This document shows, in pieces, positions 53,107 through 61,714 of a stretch of 64,000 bases of DNA. Below the pieces are notes generated by a model. The model was not told the origin of the DNA and ran no database searches. It saw nothing but the letters and a program-made list of their open reading frames with translations. This stretch comes from an uncultured Chloroflexota bacterium (GTDB taxonomy: Bacteria; Chloroflexota; Anaerolineae; Aggregatilineales; Phototrophicaceae): positions 1-64,000 of the forward strand of contig CALJKV010000008.1 in assembly GCA_937974245.1 (NCBI GenBank), read 5' to 3'. Both the position numbers and the translations under genes were made by a program. Each line of letters starts with the position of its first letter. The first letter of the stretch is position 1.

Positions 53107-54362
53107 CCGGCAATACCTTTGTAGAGAAAGTGCTGGCGCGTGCTGCTGGGCTTGACTCAGTACGAGCGGGGGATGTCATAGATGTGCGCCCGGATATAAT
53201 CTTCAGTCACGACAACACAGCGGCCATCCGCCGTATTTTTGAGGCAACCGGCGCAGCCCGCATCATCCGACCTGAACGCGTGGTCTTCACGCTTGACCAC
53301 GCTGTGCCAGCTCCAACGACACGCCACGCACAGAACCACGCGGAAATCCGCGAATGGGCGAATTTACAGGGTGTCGCCAACTTTTTTGAGGTCGGACGCG
53401 GTATCTGCCACCAGGTTATCAGTGAAGAAGCCCTGGTGTTACCCGGCGAGACGATCTTCGGCTCGGACAGCCATAGCACGCACTTCGGCTGGCTGGGGGC
53501 ATTCGGCATGGGCGTGGGGCGTACCGAGATGGCAGCGCTGTGGGCAACGGGCGAACTGTGGATTCAAGTGCCAGAAGCCGTGCGCCTGACAGTTACGGGA
53601 ACGCTGCGTGGGGGTGTCACCGCCAAAGACCTGGCGCTGCATGTTATCGGACGTTGGGGCGCGGACGGGGCGGCATACCGTTCGCTTGAGTTCGCTGGGG
53701 ATACGATTGGCACAATGTCGCTGGACGAGCGTGCTGTAATCCCCAATATGATGGCCGAGTTTGGAGCGATGAACGCCTATCTGCCACCCGATGATGCGAT
53801 TTTTGCCTACCTGGAGGACAAGCGCCGCCGGAATTATACACCCCTCTTTCCTGACTCAGACGCTGTATACAGCGAAGCATGGGGGATTCAGGCGGAGGAT
53901 GTACATCCGGTAGTCGCCCTACCCCATAACCCGGATCAGGTCGTCAGCCTGCCAGAAGCAGCAGGTGTACCAATCCAGCAGGCGTTCCTGGGAACATGCA
54001 CTAACGGGCGCTACAGCGATCTGGAAGCGGCGGCGCGAGTGGTCGCTGGTCACCATGTCAAAATCAGGTTCATCGTAATCCCGGCCAGTTCACAGGTTCT
54101 GCAAAGAGCCATCGAGTCAGGAGTGCTGGCAACATTGATCGAAGCCGGGGCGACGATTGGCACGCCGGGCTGCGGCCCGTGTATGGGCAATCACATGGGC
54201 ATTCCCGCACCAGATGAGGCAACTATCAGCAGCGGCAACCGTAATTTCCGCGGGCGCATGGGCACACCGGATGCCCCAGTTTACCTGGCGAACCCGTATG
54301 TCGTCGCCGCCAGCGCCCTGACTGGCTGTATCACTGATCCTGGGGAGTTTCTATCATGTTGA
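53103..54362 (+). CDS. lysT: Homoaconitase large subunit
   Basis: 419 residues of the aconitase/isopropylmalate dehydratase large-subunit family. ETIFGSDSHSTHFG is the first conserved box; the [4Fe-4S] ligands are Cys in GTCTNGRYSDL and the CxxC of PGCGPCMGNHMG. It isomerises homocitrate to homoisocitrate with the small subunit encoded next. It overlaps lysS by four bases. An isopropylmalate isomerase role is possible by homology but the operon argues for lysine. Confidence 0.93.
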   Translation: MTGNTFVEKVLARAAGLDSVRAGDVIDVRPDIIFSHDNTAAIRRIFEATGAARIIRPERVVFTLDHAVPAPTTRHAQNHAEIREWANLQGVANFFEVGRGICHQVISEEALVLPGETIFGSDSHSTHFGWLGAFGMGVGRTEMAALWATGELWIQVPEAVRLTVTGTLRGGVTAKDLALHVIGRWGADGAAYRSLEFAGDTIGTMSLDERAVIPNMMAEFGAMNAYLPPDDAIFAYLEDKRRRNYTPLFPDSDAVYSEAWGIQAEDVHPVVALPHNPDQVVSLPEAAGVPIQQAFLGTCTNGRYSDLEAAARVVAGHHVKIRFIVIPASSQVLQRAIESGVLATLIEAGATIGTPGCGPCMGNHMGIPAPDEATISSGNRNFRGRMGTPDAPVYLANPYVVAASALTGCITDPGEFLSC

Positions 54363-54850
54363 CGGCTCATCGCGCCTGGGTGTATGGCGATCATGTGAAT
54401 ACCGATGTGATTTTTCCCGGCAAGTACACCTACACCCTCAAGACGCCGGAAGAAATCGCCAGTAAAGCGTTAGAGGACTTGGACCCGGCCTTCGCTGCCC
54501 AGGTACAGGCGGGGGATGTCATCGTGGCAGGGCGCAACTGGGGCTGTGGCAGCAGCCGGGAGCAAGCGGTCACAGCACTGAAGTATGCCGGAATCAGTAT
54601 TATGATCGCCGCGAGCTTCAACGGCCTGTACTACCGTAATTGTATCAACCAGGGAGTCTGGCCGGTGGTGTGTTCGGGGTTGGCCGAGTACGTCCGGACT
54701 GGCGACAAAATTGAGATTGACCGGGAAAATGGCGTTATGCTCGTGAGGAATAAGTCCTTCAAAATACCGTCACTGCCGGACAGTGTACGGACGATCCTGG
54801 CCGCCGGCGGCCTCGTCCCGATGCTACAAAAACGCTTCCAAGGGGCATGA
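54356..54850 (+). CDS. lysU: Homoaconitase small subunit
   Basis: 164 residues of the aconitase swivel domain: GDHVNTDVIFPGKYTYTLK, and GRNWGCGSSREQA, the substrate-contact loop. The loop around KYTYTLK differs from the YLRT loop of isopropylmalate isomerases, consistent with a longer substrate such as homocitrate. It overlaps the large-subunit gene by seven bases. Confidence 0.93.
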   Translation: MLTAHRAWVYGDHVNTDVIFPGKYTYTLKTPEEIASKALEDLDPAFAAQVQAGDVIVAGRNWGCGSSREQAVTALKYAGISIMIAASFNGLYYRNCINQGVWPVVCSGLAEYVRTGDKIEIDRENGVMLVRNKSFKIPSLPDSVRTILAAGGLVPMLQKRFQGA

Positions 54851-54851
54851 T

Positions 54852-55802
54852 ATGACTGCAATAATCACATTCATTCCTGGTGATGGCATCGGTAGGGAAG
54901 TGATTCCAGCGGCACAGCAGGTACTGGAGGCACTCGATCTGTCCCTGGAAATCCGGCACGCTGCGGCAGGATTCGCTACCTTTAAACAAGAGGGGAGCGC
55001 CCTACCCGATGAAACCCTGCTGCTTTGCGAGCAGAGCTGTGCTGTGCTGTTCGGCGCGACGCAGTCGCCAATGGGAAAGGTGGCCGGTTACAACAGTCCG
55101 ATTTTACAGTTACGGCGTCACTTTGACCTGTACGCCAATCTGCGCCCGGCGCGACGCGGTGATATTGACATGCTCATCGTGCGCGAGAACACTGAAGGAC
55201 TATACAGCCGCCGTGAGTATCGTTCTGAGGATGGCCGCACCGCCATCGCCGAACGAATCATCACCGAGGCGGCCTCGCGGCGCATCGTCCAGACTGCGTG
55301 TGAGAAGGCCATGGAGCGCCGCCGCAAGCTGACAATTGTGCATAAGGCCAACGTGCTCAAAGAGACGTGCGGCCTGTTCCGCGAGACGGCCTTTAACGTG
55401 ACCCAACAGTTCCCTGATTTGACGGTTGAGGAAATGCTGGTTGACTCGTGCGCAATGCGGATGGTCATGTCACCAGGGCAATTTGATGTGCTGGTGACAA
55501 CCAATATGTTCGGTGATATTCTGAGCGACCTGGCTGCCGGGTTAACAGGCGGGCTGGGACTCGCGCCATCAGCTAATGTCGGCGTAGGCATCCCGGTGTT
55601 TGAGCCGGTGCATGGCAGTGCCCCTGATATTGCCGGAAAAGGCATTGCCGATCCCCGCGCCGCCATTCTCAGTCTGGGGCTGCTGCTCCGTCACCTGGGA
55701 TATGTAGAGCAGGCTACACACATAGCTGACGCTGTGTATCAGACCGAGCACTCGGGCAACACAGAACAAACCACGCGGACAATCGTCAAGGCTGTTGGAT
55801 AA
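54852..55802 (+). CDS. hicd: Homoisocitrate dehydrogenase
   Basis: 316 residues of the beta-decarboxylating dehydrogenase family: FIPGDGIGREV, LRPARRGDIDMLIVRENTEGLYS, and the metal/substrate region VDSCAMRMVMSPGQFDVLVTTNMFGDILSDLAAG. It oxidises homoisocitrate to 2-oxoadipate with NAD. The ATG at 54852 follows AAGGGG and starts one base after the lysU stop. It completes the operon except for the 2-oxoadipate aminotransferase (LysN), which is not in the window. Confidence 0.9.
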   Translation: MTAIITFIPGDGIGREVIPAAQQVLEALDLSLEIRHAAAGFATFKQEGSALPDETLLLCEQSCAVLFGATQSPMGKVAGYNSPILQLRRHFDLYANLRPARRGDIDMLIVRENTEGLYSRREYRSEDGRTAIAERIITEAASRRIVQTACEKAMERRRKLTIVHKANVLKETCGLFRETAFNVTQQFPDLTVEEMLVDSCAMRMVMSPGQFDVLVTTNMFGDILSDLAAGLTGGLGLAPSANVGVGIPVFEPVHGSAPDIAGKGIADPRAAILSLGLLLRHLGYVEQATHIADAVYQTEHSGNTEQTTRTIVKAVG

Positions 55803-55824
55803 TCTGAATAGTATGTGACGTGTG

Positions 55825-55863
55825 AGGGAAGCGGCCTCGATTGGGCGCTTCCCTTTTCTATTT
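55825..55863 (+). terminator. Terminator of the lysine operon
   Basis: AGGGAAGCG (55825-55833) pairs perfectly with CGCTTCCCT (55846-55854) and is followed by TTTCTATTT. The loop core GCGGCCT recalls the sat terminator at 5152. Confidence 0.9.
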
Positions 55864-55889
55864 GTGGGCCGATGGCCTGCCGTTTAGAA

Positions 55890-55917
55890 TTGACTATCCG
55901 GCAGCCAAAGGTATATT
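55890..55917 (+). promoter_or_regulatory. Promoter of the ALDH7 gene
   Basis: TTGACT (55890-55895) and TATATT (55912-55917) with a 16-base spacer, about 90 bases before the ALDH start. This gives the aldehyde dehydrogenase its own transcription after the operon terminator. Confidence 0.55.
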
Positions 55918-56004
55918 TAGCAAGAGTATGATACATGATTATGTACCAGCTTTCGCCAGTGATGGGCGAAGCCTGGCAATTGAAGCGATAACAGTGAGGA
56001 AAAA

Positions 56005-57522
56005 ATGAAGGCTTTACTCGAGAAATTGCGGATTAACGATGTGAACCCCGGCACCTGCACCGGGCCAGATGGCTGGATAGATAGCGGTGGCGAAGTGCTG
56101 GTGTCCCATAATGCAACGACGGGAGAACCGCTGGCGAAGATCATCCAAACCACACCAGCAGCCTACATCTCAGTCGTTGATGTGGCAGCAGAAGCGTTTA
56201 AGACCTGGCGCAGCGTACCTGCCCCCAAGCGAGGCGAAGTCATCCGTGACCTGGGTAACGCCCTGCGCGAGTACAAGGAGCCGCTGGGCGAACTAGTCAC
56301 GCTGGAAATGGGCAAGATCAAAGTCGAAGGCATGGGCGAAGTCCAGGAGATGATTGATATCTGCGACTTCGCCGTGGGGCTGTCGCGCCAGCTTTACGGC
56401 CTGACGATGCACTCTGAGCGCCCCGGACACCGCATGTACGAACAATGGCATCCCCTGGGTGCGATTGGAATCATTACAAGTTTTAACTTCCCTGTGGCAG
56501 TATGGGCCTGGAACACCGCTATTGCAGCCGTGGCCGGGGACACAATGGTGTGGAAACCTTCAGAGCTTACGCCGCTGACAGCTGTCGCCACTCAGCACAT
56601 CGCCAACCAGGTAGCCGCCGATCATGGTTTGCAGGGAGTGTTTAACCTGGTGGTGGGTGGGGGTGAACTGGGGCAGATGATGAGTAACGACCACCGTCTG
56701 CCGTTGGTCAGTTTCACCGGGTCCATTCGCACCGGGCGGAAGGTGGCAGAGACTGTCGCCCGCCGCCTGGGGCGCACCATCCTGGAACTGGGCGGTAACA
56801 ACGCGATCATTGTCACCGAAGATGCAAATCTGGATATGGCAGTACGCGCTATCCTGTTCGGCGCGGTAGGAACAGCCGGCCAGCGCTGCACTACTACTCG
56901 ACGCATTATCGCCCACCGCAGCATTGTGGACGAATTGACCAACCGCCTAGTGAAATCTTACAAACAGGTGCCGATTGGCGATCCCCTGGATGCTGGAACG
57001 CTCATGGGGCCTTTGATTAATAAACGAGCGGTAGAGAATATGGCCGCCGCGATTGAGACGGCACAGGCCAATGATGGCACGGTTGTCTATGGAGGTGGAT
57101 TGCTGACCGACCTCGGTGCGCACTTTGTCGAGCCAACAATTATCCGTATGCCCAAGCAAATTCCACTCGTATGTGAGGAAACCTTCGCGCCGATTCTCTA
57201 CATCATGTCCTACGACACCGTTGAGGAAGCGATAGAAATTCACAACGGCGTGCCGCAGGGGTTATCCAGCGCAATTTTCACAACAAACCTGCTGACTGCA
57301 GAAGAATTCCTGTCGGTGAAGGGGTCGGATTGCGGGATTGCCAACGTGAACATCGGCACGAGCGGCGCGGAGATCGGCGGGGCATTCGGCGGCGAAAAAG
57401 ATACCGGTGGCGGACGCGAGTCCGGGTCGGATGCCTGGAAAGCCTATATGCGGCGGCAGACCAACACGATCAACTGGTCAACCCAGATGCCGCTGGCACA
57501 GGGCATCCAGTTCGGGGACTGA
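56005..57522 (+). CDS. ALDH7-type aldehyde dehydrogenase (aminoadipate semialdehyde / piperideine-6-carboxylate type)
   Basis: 505 residues. Catalytic Glu261 (LELGGNN) and Cys295 (GQRCTTTRR) are present, as are the N-terminal LEMGKIKVEG and the C-terminal GAFGGEKDTGGGRESGSDAWK. Those last motifs are characteristic of the ALDH7 branch, which oxidises alpha-aminoadipate semialdehyde to aminoadipate in lysine breakdown. Its place right after the lysine operon is therefore suggestive: it could recycle surplus semialdehyde or lysine-derived aldehyde to aminoadipate, the substrate of LysX. It has its own promoter. Other ALDH7 enzymes act on different aldehydes. Confidence 0.88.
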   Translation: MKALLEKLRINDVNPGTCTGPDGWIDSGGEVLVSHNATTGEPLAKIIQTTPAAYISVVDVAAEAFKTWRSVPAPKRGEVIRDLGNALREYKEPLGELVTLEMGKIKVEGMGEVQEMIDICDFAVGLSRQLYGLTMHSERPGHRMYEQWHPLGAIGIITSFNFPVAVWAWNTAIAAVAGDTMVWKPSELTPLTAVATQHIANQVAADHGLQGVFNLVVGGGELGQMMSNDHRLPLVSFTGSIRTGRKVAETVARRLGRTILELGGNNAIIVTEDANLDMAVRAILFGAVGTAGQRCTTTRRIIAHRSIVDELTNRLVKSYKQVPIGDPLDAGTLMGPLINKRAVENMAAAIETAQANDGTVVYGGGLLTDLGAHFVEPTIIRMPKQIPLVCEETFAPILYIMSYDTVEEAIEIHNGVPQGLSSAIFTTNLLTAEEFLSVKGSDCGIANVNIGTSGAEIGGAFGGEKDTGGGRESGSDAWKAYMRRQTNTINWSTQMPLAQGIQFGD

Positions 57523-57542
57523 CGGCACTTTTTGCTTTGTTA

Positions 57543-57575
57543 TCGGGCAGTCAGGGAAAAATCCCGGCTGCCCGA
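57543..57575. terminator. Bidirectional hairpin between convergent genes
   Basis: TCGGGCAG (57543-57550) pairs with CTGCCCGA (57568-57575); an inner GGGA/TCCC adds to it. There is an A-tract on one side but no long T-run. Confidence 0.6.
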
Positions 57576-57583
57576 AAAAAGTG

Positions 57584-59143
57584 TTAGTCCGCTATCATGA
57601 CATCGAACACACGAGCAAAATAGCCGGTCAGGGTTTCCACCAGGCTGTCGCGCTCCTCAATCCCGGCCAGGACACGAGCAAGCTGTTTCTTGAAGTCAAG
57701 CTGCATCTGGCGGGAAATCTGAATGCGCTGCGCCTGCGGCGACCCCGCGCCGTGCATGGATTCCGTCAGGTAGCCGACGGCATTACGCCCCAGTGTCATG
57801 TTCTCGATCAGACGCATGATACGCATCCGGTATTCGGTAGGGATATTGGCACGCCCTCTGAGGTATTTATCCACCAGCGCCCCCACTTCCTCGCTGCGAA
57901 AATCCTGTTCCGATGGCATCGTTGCCACCAACCCGCCAGCTAAGTCCTGTGCAAGACGCCCGATTTCGTATGGCATCCGGGTGACATGATGTTTGCATAC
58001 GTTGGCGAGCATATCATCGCTCAGGTAAACGCCGGATTTCAGCGGGGCGGCCTGGTAAGAAGCCGCGATACCCGTCGCATAGATCGTCTCGTTGAGATGC
58101 GTCATTTCGACCAGTTTATCGCGGATATGCGAGGCCTTATCAACGCCGTTATATTCCGCCGCTGCCGCCGCCGCGCCAATCAGCACATCCCCTACCCCAC
58201 TCTTGCACACGTAGCTACGGCGATGATAACAGGTGAAACGTTCGACCAGCATTGCCGCAAATTCATGTTCCCCATTCATGAAGATGCGTTCATCGGGGAT
58301 AAAAACATTGTCGAAGATAACCATCGCTTCCTGGCCGCTGTAATGGACATTACCTGTATCCATCGAGCCACCTTCCATGGTGCGGGTATCACATGACTGG
58401 CGGCCATAAATATAGGTGATGCCATCCGAATCCACAGGGATAGCGCCCACGATGGCAAAATCCTGGTCATCTTCCCCCAAACGCAGTGTGGGCATAATGA
58501 CCATCCAATGCGAATTGATGCAGCCGGTCTGGTGGGCCTTCGCACCGCTGATATACACACCCTCATCAGTCCGGCGGGTGACATGCACATACACATCTGG
58601 GTCCTGCTGTTGGTGCGGGGCAAGGCTGCGATCCCCTTTGACATCGGTCATCGCGCCACCGACAACATAATTGTTTTCCTGGCACATCGTCATAAAGCGG
58701 ACAAAGCGCGTATGGTAGGTTGTGCCGTGCGCCTCATCAATTTCGTAGGTTACGGAATGAAGCGAATTGAAGGCGTCCATGCCGACACAACGCTGAAAGC
58801 ATGTGCCGGTCAACTGTCCTAACCGCCGCTGCATTTTGTTCTGCAGCACGAGATCGGTGGGGCTGCCAGCGATATGCAGAAAACGGTTGACACGTGTCCC
58901 GGTATAGGGGGAAATCGCCGTCGCCAGTTCGGGGTTTTCGATAGCCAGGTCGAATGTCGCCGCCATCGCGTTAATCGAAGGACGAATCATCGGGTGATCC
59001 ACTGGTTCGTCTATTAATTCACCAAATAAGTAGACCTTGAGGCCGCGTCCGCGCAGGCTGTTGATATAGTCTTCGCCGGTCACGATTTTGGTATGTGCTT
59101 TGGAATCGGAAACGGGATCAGTATTTTGCACAAAATCAGTCAT
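57584..59143 (-). CDS. HpaB/4-hydroxybutyryl-CoA dehydratase family flavoprotein
   Basis: 519 residues. The acyl-CoA-dehydrogenase-like fold of 4-hydroxyphenylacetate 3-monooxygenase (HpaB) and 4-hydroxybutyryl-CoA dehydratase (AbfD) is clear: GAKAHQTGCINSHWMVIMPT and the flavin-adjacent VFIPDERIFMNGE. A CFQRC pair near residue 120 and YHRRSYVC near residue 315 occupy the positions of the AbfD [4Fe-4S] ligands, favouring a cluster-bearing dehydratase over a plain monooxygenase. The spacing of the second pair (His-x5-Cys) may be one residue shorter than in AbfD, so cluster binding needs checking. The start follows AGAGGA. The gene is downstream of pth by about 20 bases. Confidence 0.85.
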   Translation of the reverse strand: MTDFVQNTDPVSDSKAHTKIVTGEDYINSLRGRGLKVYLFGELIDEPVDHPMIRPSINAMAATFDLAIENPELATAISPYTGTRVNRFLHIAGSPTDLVLQNKMQRRLGQLTGTCFQRCVGMDAFNSLHSVTYEIDEAHGTTYHTRFVRFMTMCQENNYVVGGAMTDVKGDRSLAPHQQQDPDVYVHVTRRTDEGVYISGAKAHQTGCINSHWMVIMPTLRLGEDDQDFAIVGAIPVDSDGITYIYGRQSCDTRTMEGGSMDTGNVHYSGQEAMVIFDNVFIPDERIFMNGEHEFAAMLVERFTCYHRRSYVCKSGVGDVLIGAAAAAAEYNGVDKASHIRDKLVEMTHLNETIYATGIAASYQAAPLKSGVYLSDDMLANVCKHHVTRMPYEIGRLAQDLAGGLVATMPSEQDFRSEEVGALVDKYLRGRANIPTEYRMRIMRLIENMTLGRNAVGYLTESMHGAGSPQAQRIQISRQMQLDFKKQLARVLAGIEERDSLVETLTGYFARVFDVMIAD

Positions 59144-59162
59144 TTTTCGTTCCTCTAAATGA

Positions 59163-59789
59163 TTAATCTTTGTCTGGGTCGGGTATTGGCCGCGATTGCT
59201 CACGGGATACGGTTTCCGTTGATCCGTTATGACGGCTCATCGCCAGCTCAATGCCCACTGTCAACCACGTTTCCACCGCGTCCGCTGCGTGGTCGGTCAC
59301 TTCGGCGGTCAATATCGCATCATCTCCCCGGAAAACTTGCAGGACGTAGTCTTTAGGTGCCATTTTACCGGGAGGCCGGCCTATTCCAAAACGCAGCCGG
59401 TTGAAGCTCTGCGTCCCCAGGTGCTGGATGATGCTTTTCAGCCCGCGCTGCCCGCCAGCACTCCCCTCTTTGCGCAGCCGCAGCGTCCCCAGTGGAATAT
59501 CCAGGTCGTCTGAAACGATGAGAATCCGCTCGATTTCCACCTTATAGAAGTCGGCCAGCGCCCGAACCGCTTCGCCACTGAGGTTCATGAAGGTTTGCGG
59601 CTTGGCGAGGATGACTTTTTTGCCCAGGATGACTCCAGTCGCCACAACCGCCTTGCGTTCCTTCTTGCCAAAGGCCAGTCCATAGCGCCGCGCCAGTTCG
59701 TCCAGCACACCGAAGCCGACATTGTGCCGTGTGTTCTCGTATTCCCGGCCCGGATTCCCAAGACCAACGATCAGATACCAGTCTGCCAT
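59163..59789 (-). CDS. pth: Peptidyl-tRNA hydrolase
   Basis: 208 residues. LIVGLGNPGREYENTRHNVGF is the Pth signature with the catalytic His in RHNVG; further conserved residues are Asn in KPQTFMNLSG and the DDLDIPLG strand. It frees tRNAs from stalled peptidyl-tRNA. A short hydrophilic tail follows the conserved core. The ATG at 59787-59789 was chosen because homology begins there; an ATG 18 bases upstream is possible. Confidence 0.96.
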   Translation of the reverse strand: MADWYLIVGLGNPGREYENTRHNVGFGVLDELARRYGLAFGKKERKAVVATGVILGKKVILAKPQTFMNLSGEAVRALADFYKVEIERILIVSDDLDIPLGTLRLRKEGSAGGQRGLKSIIQHLGTQSFNRLRFGIGRPPGKMAPKDYVLQVFRGDDAILTAEVTDHAADAVETWLTVGIELAMSRHNGSTETVSREQSRPIPDPDKD

Positions 59790-59931
59790 ACACCTATTTC
59801 CGCTCATCGACTATTCGCCAAGCATAACATTCCGGGGAACGATTCTGTAGGGAGAATCTGGCAGATACTTCAGGTACAATGTGGTCAGAGACACGATAAA
59901 GCTACATTCAACCAGCAGGCAAGATAACAAA

Positions 59932-60753
59932 ATGGGCATTCTCTACCTCGTTCCAACACCGATCGGTAACCTGGAAGACATCACACTGCGGGCACTGCGT
60001 GTTCTGCGTGAAGTCAGTCTGATTGCCGCCGAAGACACCCGCACGACCCGCGTGCTGCTCCAACACTATGACATCACCACCCCGCTGACCAGCTACCACG
60101 AACATAACAAACTAACGAAACTCGATGCGCTGTTCACGGCACTGGAAACGGGAGATGTGGCTCTGGTATCTGATGCGGGGACTCCCGGCATTTCCGATCC
60201 CGGCTACGAACTGGTGAGCGCAGCGCTGGCACAAAGTGTAAAGATCGTCCCGCTGCCGGGAGCGAATGCTGTCACAACCGCGTTGGTGGCTTCAGGTCTA
60301 CCCACTGATAGTTTCATCTACCTGGGATTTTTGCCGCGCAAAATGAAACCATTGACCAACCTGCTCGACTCGCTGGCCGAAGAACCGCGCACGCTGGTCG
60401 CCTACGAGAGCCCTAACCGCCTAACGGACTCGCTGGCACTGGTACTGGAACGACTCGGAGACCGTCCCGTATGTGTAGCGCGGGAAGTAAGTAAATTTTA
60501 CGAAGAATTCCAACGCGGGGCGTGCCGCGCTGTGTTGGCGTATTACCAGATGAACCCACCGCGAGGCGAAATCACGCTCATAATCGGTGGTGCACCGGAA
60601 ACAGCGGACACAACTTGGGATGCTGAACGAGTACATGCCGCGCTGAATACCCGGCTGGCCGAAGGCGATTCCTTGAGCCGCGCCGCAAAAGCTGTTGCCG
60701 CCGAGTCAGGCTGGTCACGGCGGGATGTGTACGCCCTGGGGGTGCGTGAATAA
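59932..60753 (+). CDS. rsmI: 16S rRNA (cytidine-1402-2'-O)-methyltransferase
   Basis: 273 residues of a tetrapyrrole-methylase-fold enzyme: LYLVPTPIGNLEDITLRAL, AAEDTRTTRVLL, SDAGTPGISDPGYELV and PLPGANAVTTALVASGLPTD are the RsmI landmarks. It methylates the 2'-hydroxyl of C1402 in the ribosomal decoding site with SAM. Divergent from pth. The ATG at 59932 begins the conserved region; an upstream ATG at 59881 would add 17 unlike residues. Confidence 0.96.
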   Translation: MGILYLVPTPIGNLEDITLRALRVLREVSLIAAEDTRTTRVLLQHYDITTPLTSYHEHNKLTKLDALFTALETGDVALVSDAGTPGISDPGYELVSAALAQSVKIVPLPGANAVTTALVASGLPTDSFIYLGFLPRKMKPLTNLLDSLAEEPRTLVAYESPNRLTDSLALVLERLGDRPVCVAREVSKFYEEFQRGACRAVLAYYQMNPPRGEITLIIGGAPETADTTWDAERVHAALNTRLAEGDSLSRAAKAVAAESGWSRRDVYALGVRE

Positions 60754-60791
60754 TTCACCGCCCTAAGTTAACAATCCTCTATTTTCGATGT

Positions 60792-60810
60792 GGGCGCACG
60801 CGGTGCGCCC
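60792..60810. repeat. Short GC-rich hairpin repeat
   Basis: GGGCGCA (60792-60798) pairs with TGCGCCC (60804-60810) around CGCGG, in the convergent gap between rsmI and murQ. The sequence resembles a dispersed extragenic palindrome type; only one copy is in the window. Confidence 0.45.
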
Positions 60811-60829
60811 CTACAGCTTCCAGCCCGTT

Positions 60830-61708
60830 TCAGGATTCAATCACATCGCGCAAGCGGCCTTGTGCCGCATCCAGGCGCCGCTGCGCTTCTTCTGCGGAAG
60901 CTCCCGTCGCATGGATGGCAATCGCCAGTTTAGCCTTCCCATCAGCCTGCCGCAGCAGTTCGTCAGCGCGGGTTTCATCTACACCTGTCACCTCCATGAC
61001 GATACCTCGGGCGCGGCGCACCAATTTGCTGTTGGTCATCTGCATGTCCACCATCAGGTTACCGTAGACCTTGCCGAGCCGCACCATTGTTGCGGTACTC
61101 AGCATATTCAGCACCATCTTTTGCGCTGTGCCGGACTTCATACGGGTGCTGCCGGTGATAACTTCTGGCCCAACAGGGACGCCGATGCCTATCTGCGCCA
61201 CGTCCAGAAGCGGCGCGGGCACATTACACGCCACGCCCGCTGTGAACGCGCCGATTCCGTTAGCGTAGCGCACCGCCGCCAGCACATAGGGGGTATGTCC
61301 GCTGGCCGCGATCCCCACCACAGCATCCTGTGAGGTCAGGTTAACCCGCCTTAAGTCAGCTATGGCGAGCGCTTCATCATCTTCCGCGCCTTCAACAGAC
61401 CGTGTCACTGCCGGGGCGCCACCAGCAATAATACCCTGCACCATTTCCGGGGGCGTGCTGTACGTCGGCACGCACTCCACCGCGTCAAGGATACCCAAGC
61501 GTCCCGATGTCCCCGCGCCAATGTAAATCAGCCGTCCACCAGCCGCCAACCGCCCCGCAATCGCATCCACCGCCTGGGCGATCTGCGGCAGCACCAGTTC
61601 AACCTTGAGGGCAACGGTTTTGTCTTCGTCGTTGATAACCTGTAATACTTCATGGGTATCGAGCCTGTCTATCTCGTACGTGCGTGGGTTACGTTGTTCG
61701 GTAAGCAT
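60830..61708 (-). CDS. murQ: N-acetylmuramic acid 6-phosphate etherase
   Basis: 292 residues of the SIS-domain MurQ family: EQRNPRTYEIDRLDT at the N-terminus, RLIYIGAGTSGRLGILDAVEC (sugar-phosphate site), GIAASGHTPYVLAAV and TGSTRMKSGTAQKMVLN. It splits D-lactate from MurNAc-6-phosphate to give GlcNAc-6-phosphate in cell-wall recycling. It follows the sugar-kinase gene by six bases in the same direction; the two form a recycling operon. Confidence 0.97.
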   Translation of the reverse strand: MLTEQRNPRTYEIDRLDTHEVLQVINDEDKTVALKVELVLPQIAQAVDAIAGRLAAGGRLIYIGAGTSGRLGILDAVECVPTYSTPPEMVQGIIAGGAPAVTRSVEGAEDDEALAIADLRRVNLTSQDAVVGIAASGHTPYVLAAVRYANGIGAFTAGVACNVPAPLLDVAQIGIGVPVGPEVITGSTRMKSGTAQKMVLNMLSTATMVRLGKVYGNLMVDMQMTNSKLVRRARGIVMEVTGVDETRADELLRQADGKAKLAIAIHATGASAEEAQRRLDAAQGRLRDVIES

Positions 61709-61714
61709 GAATGG

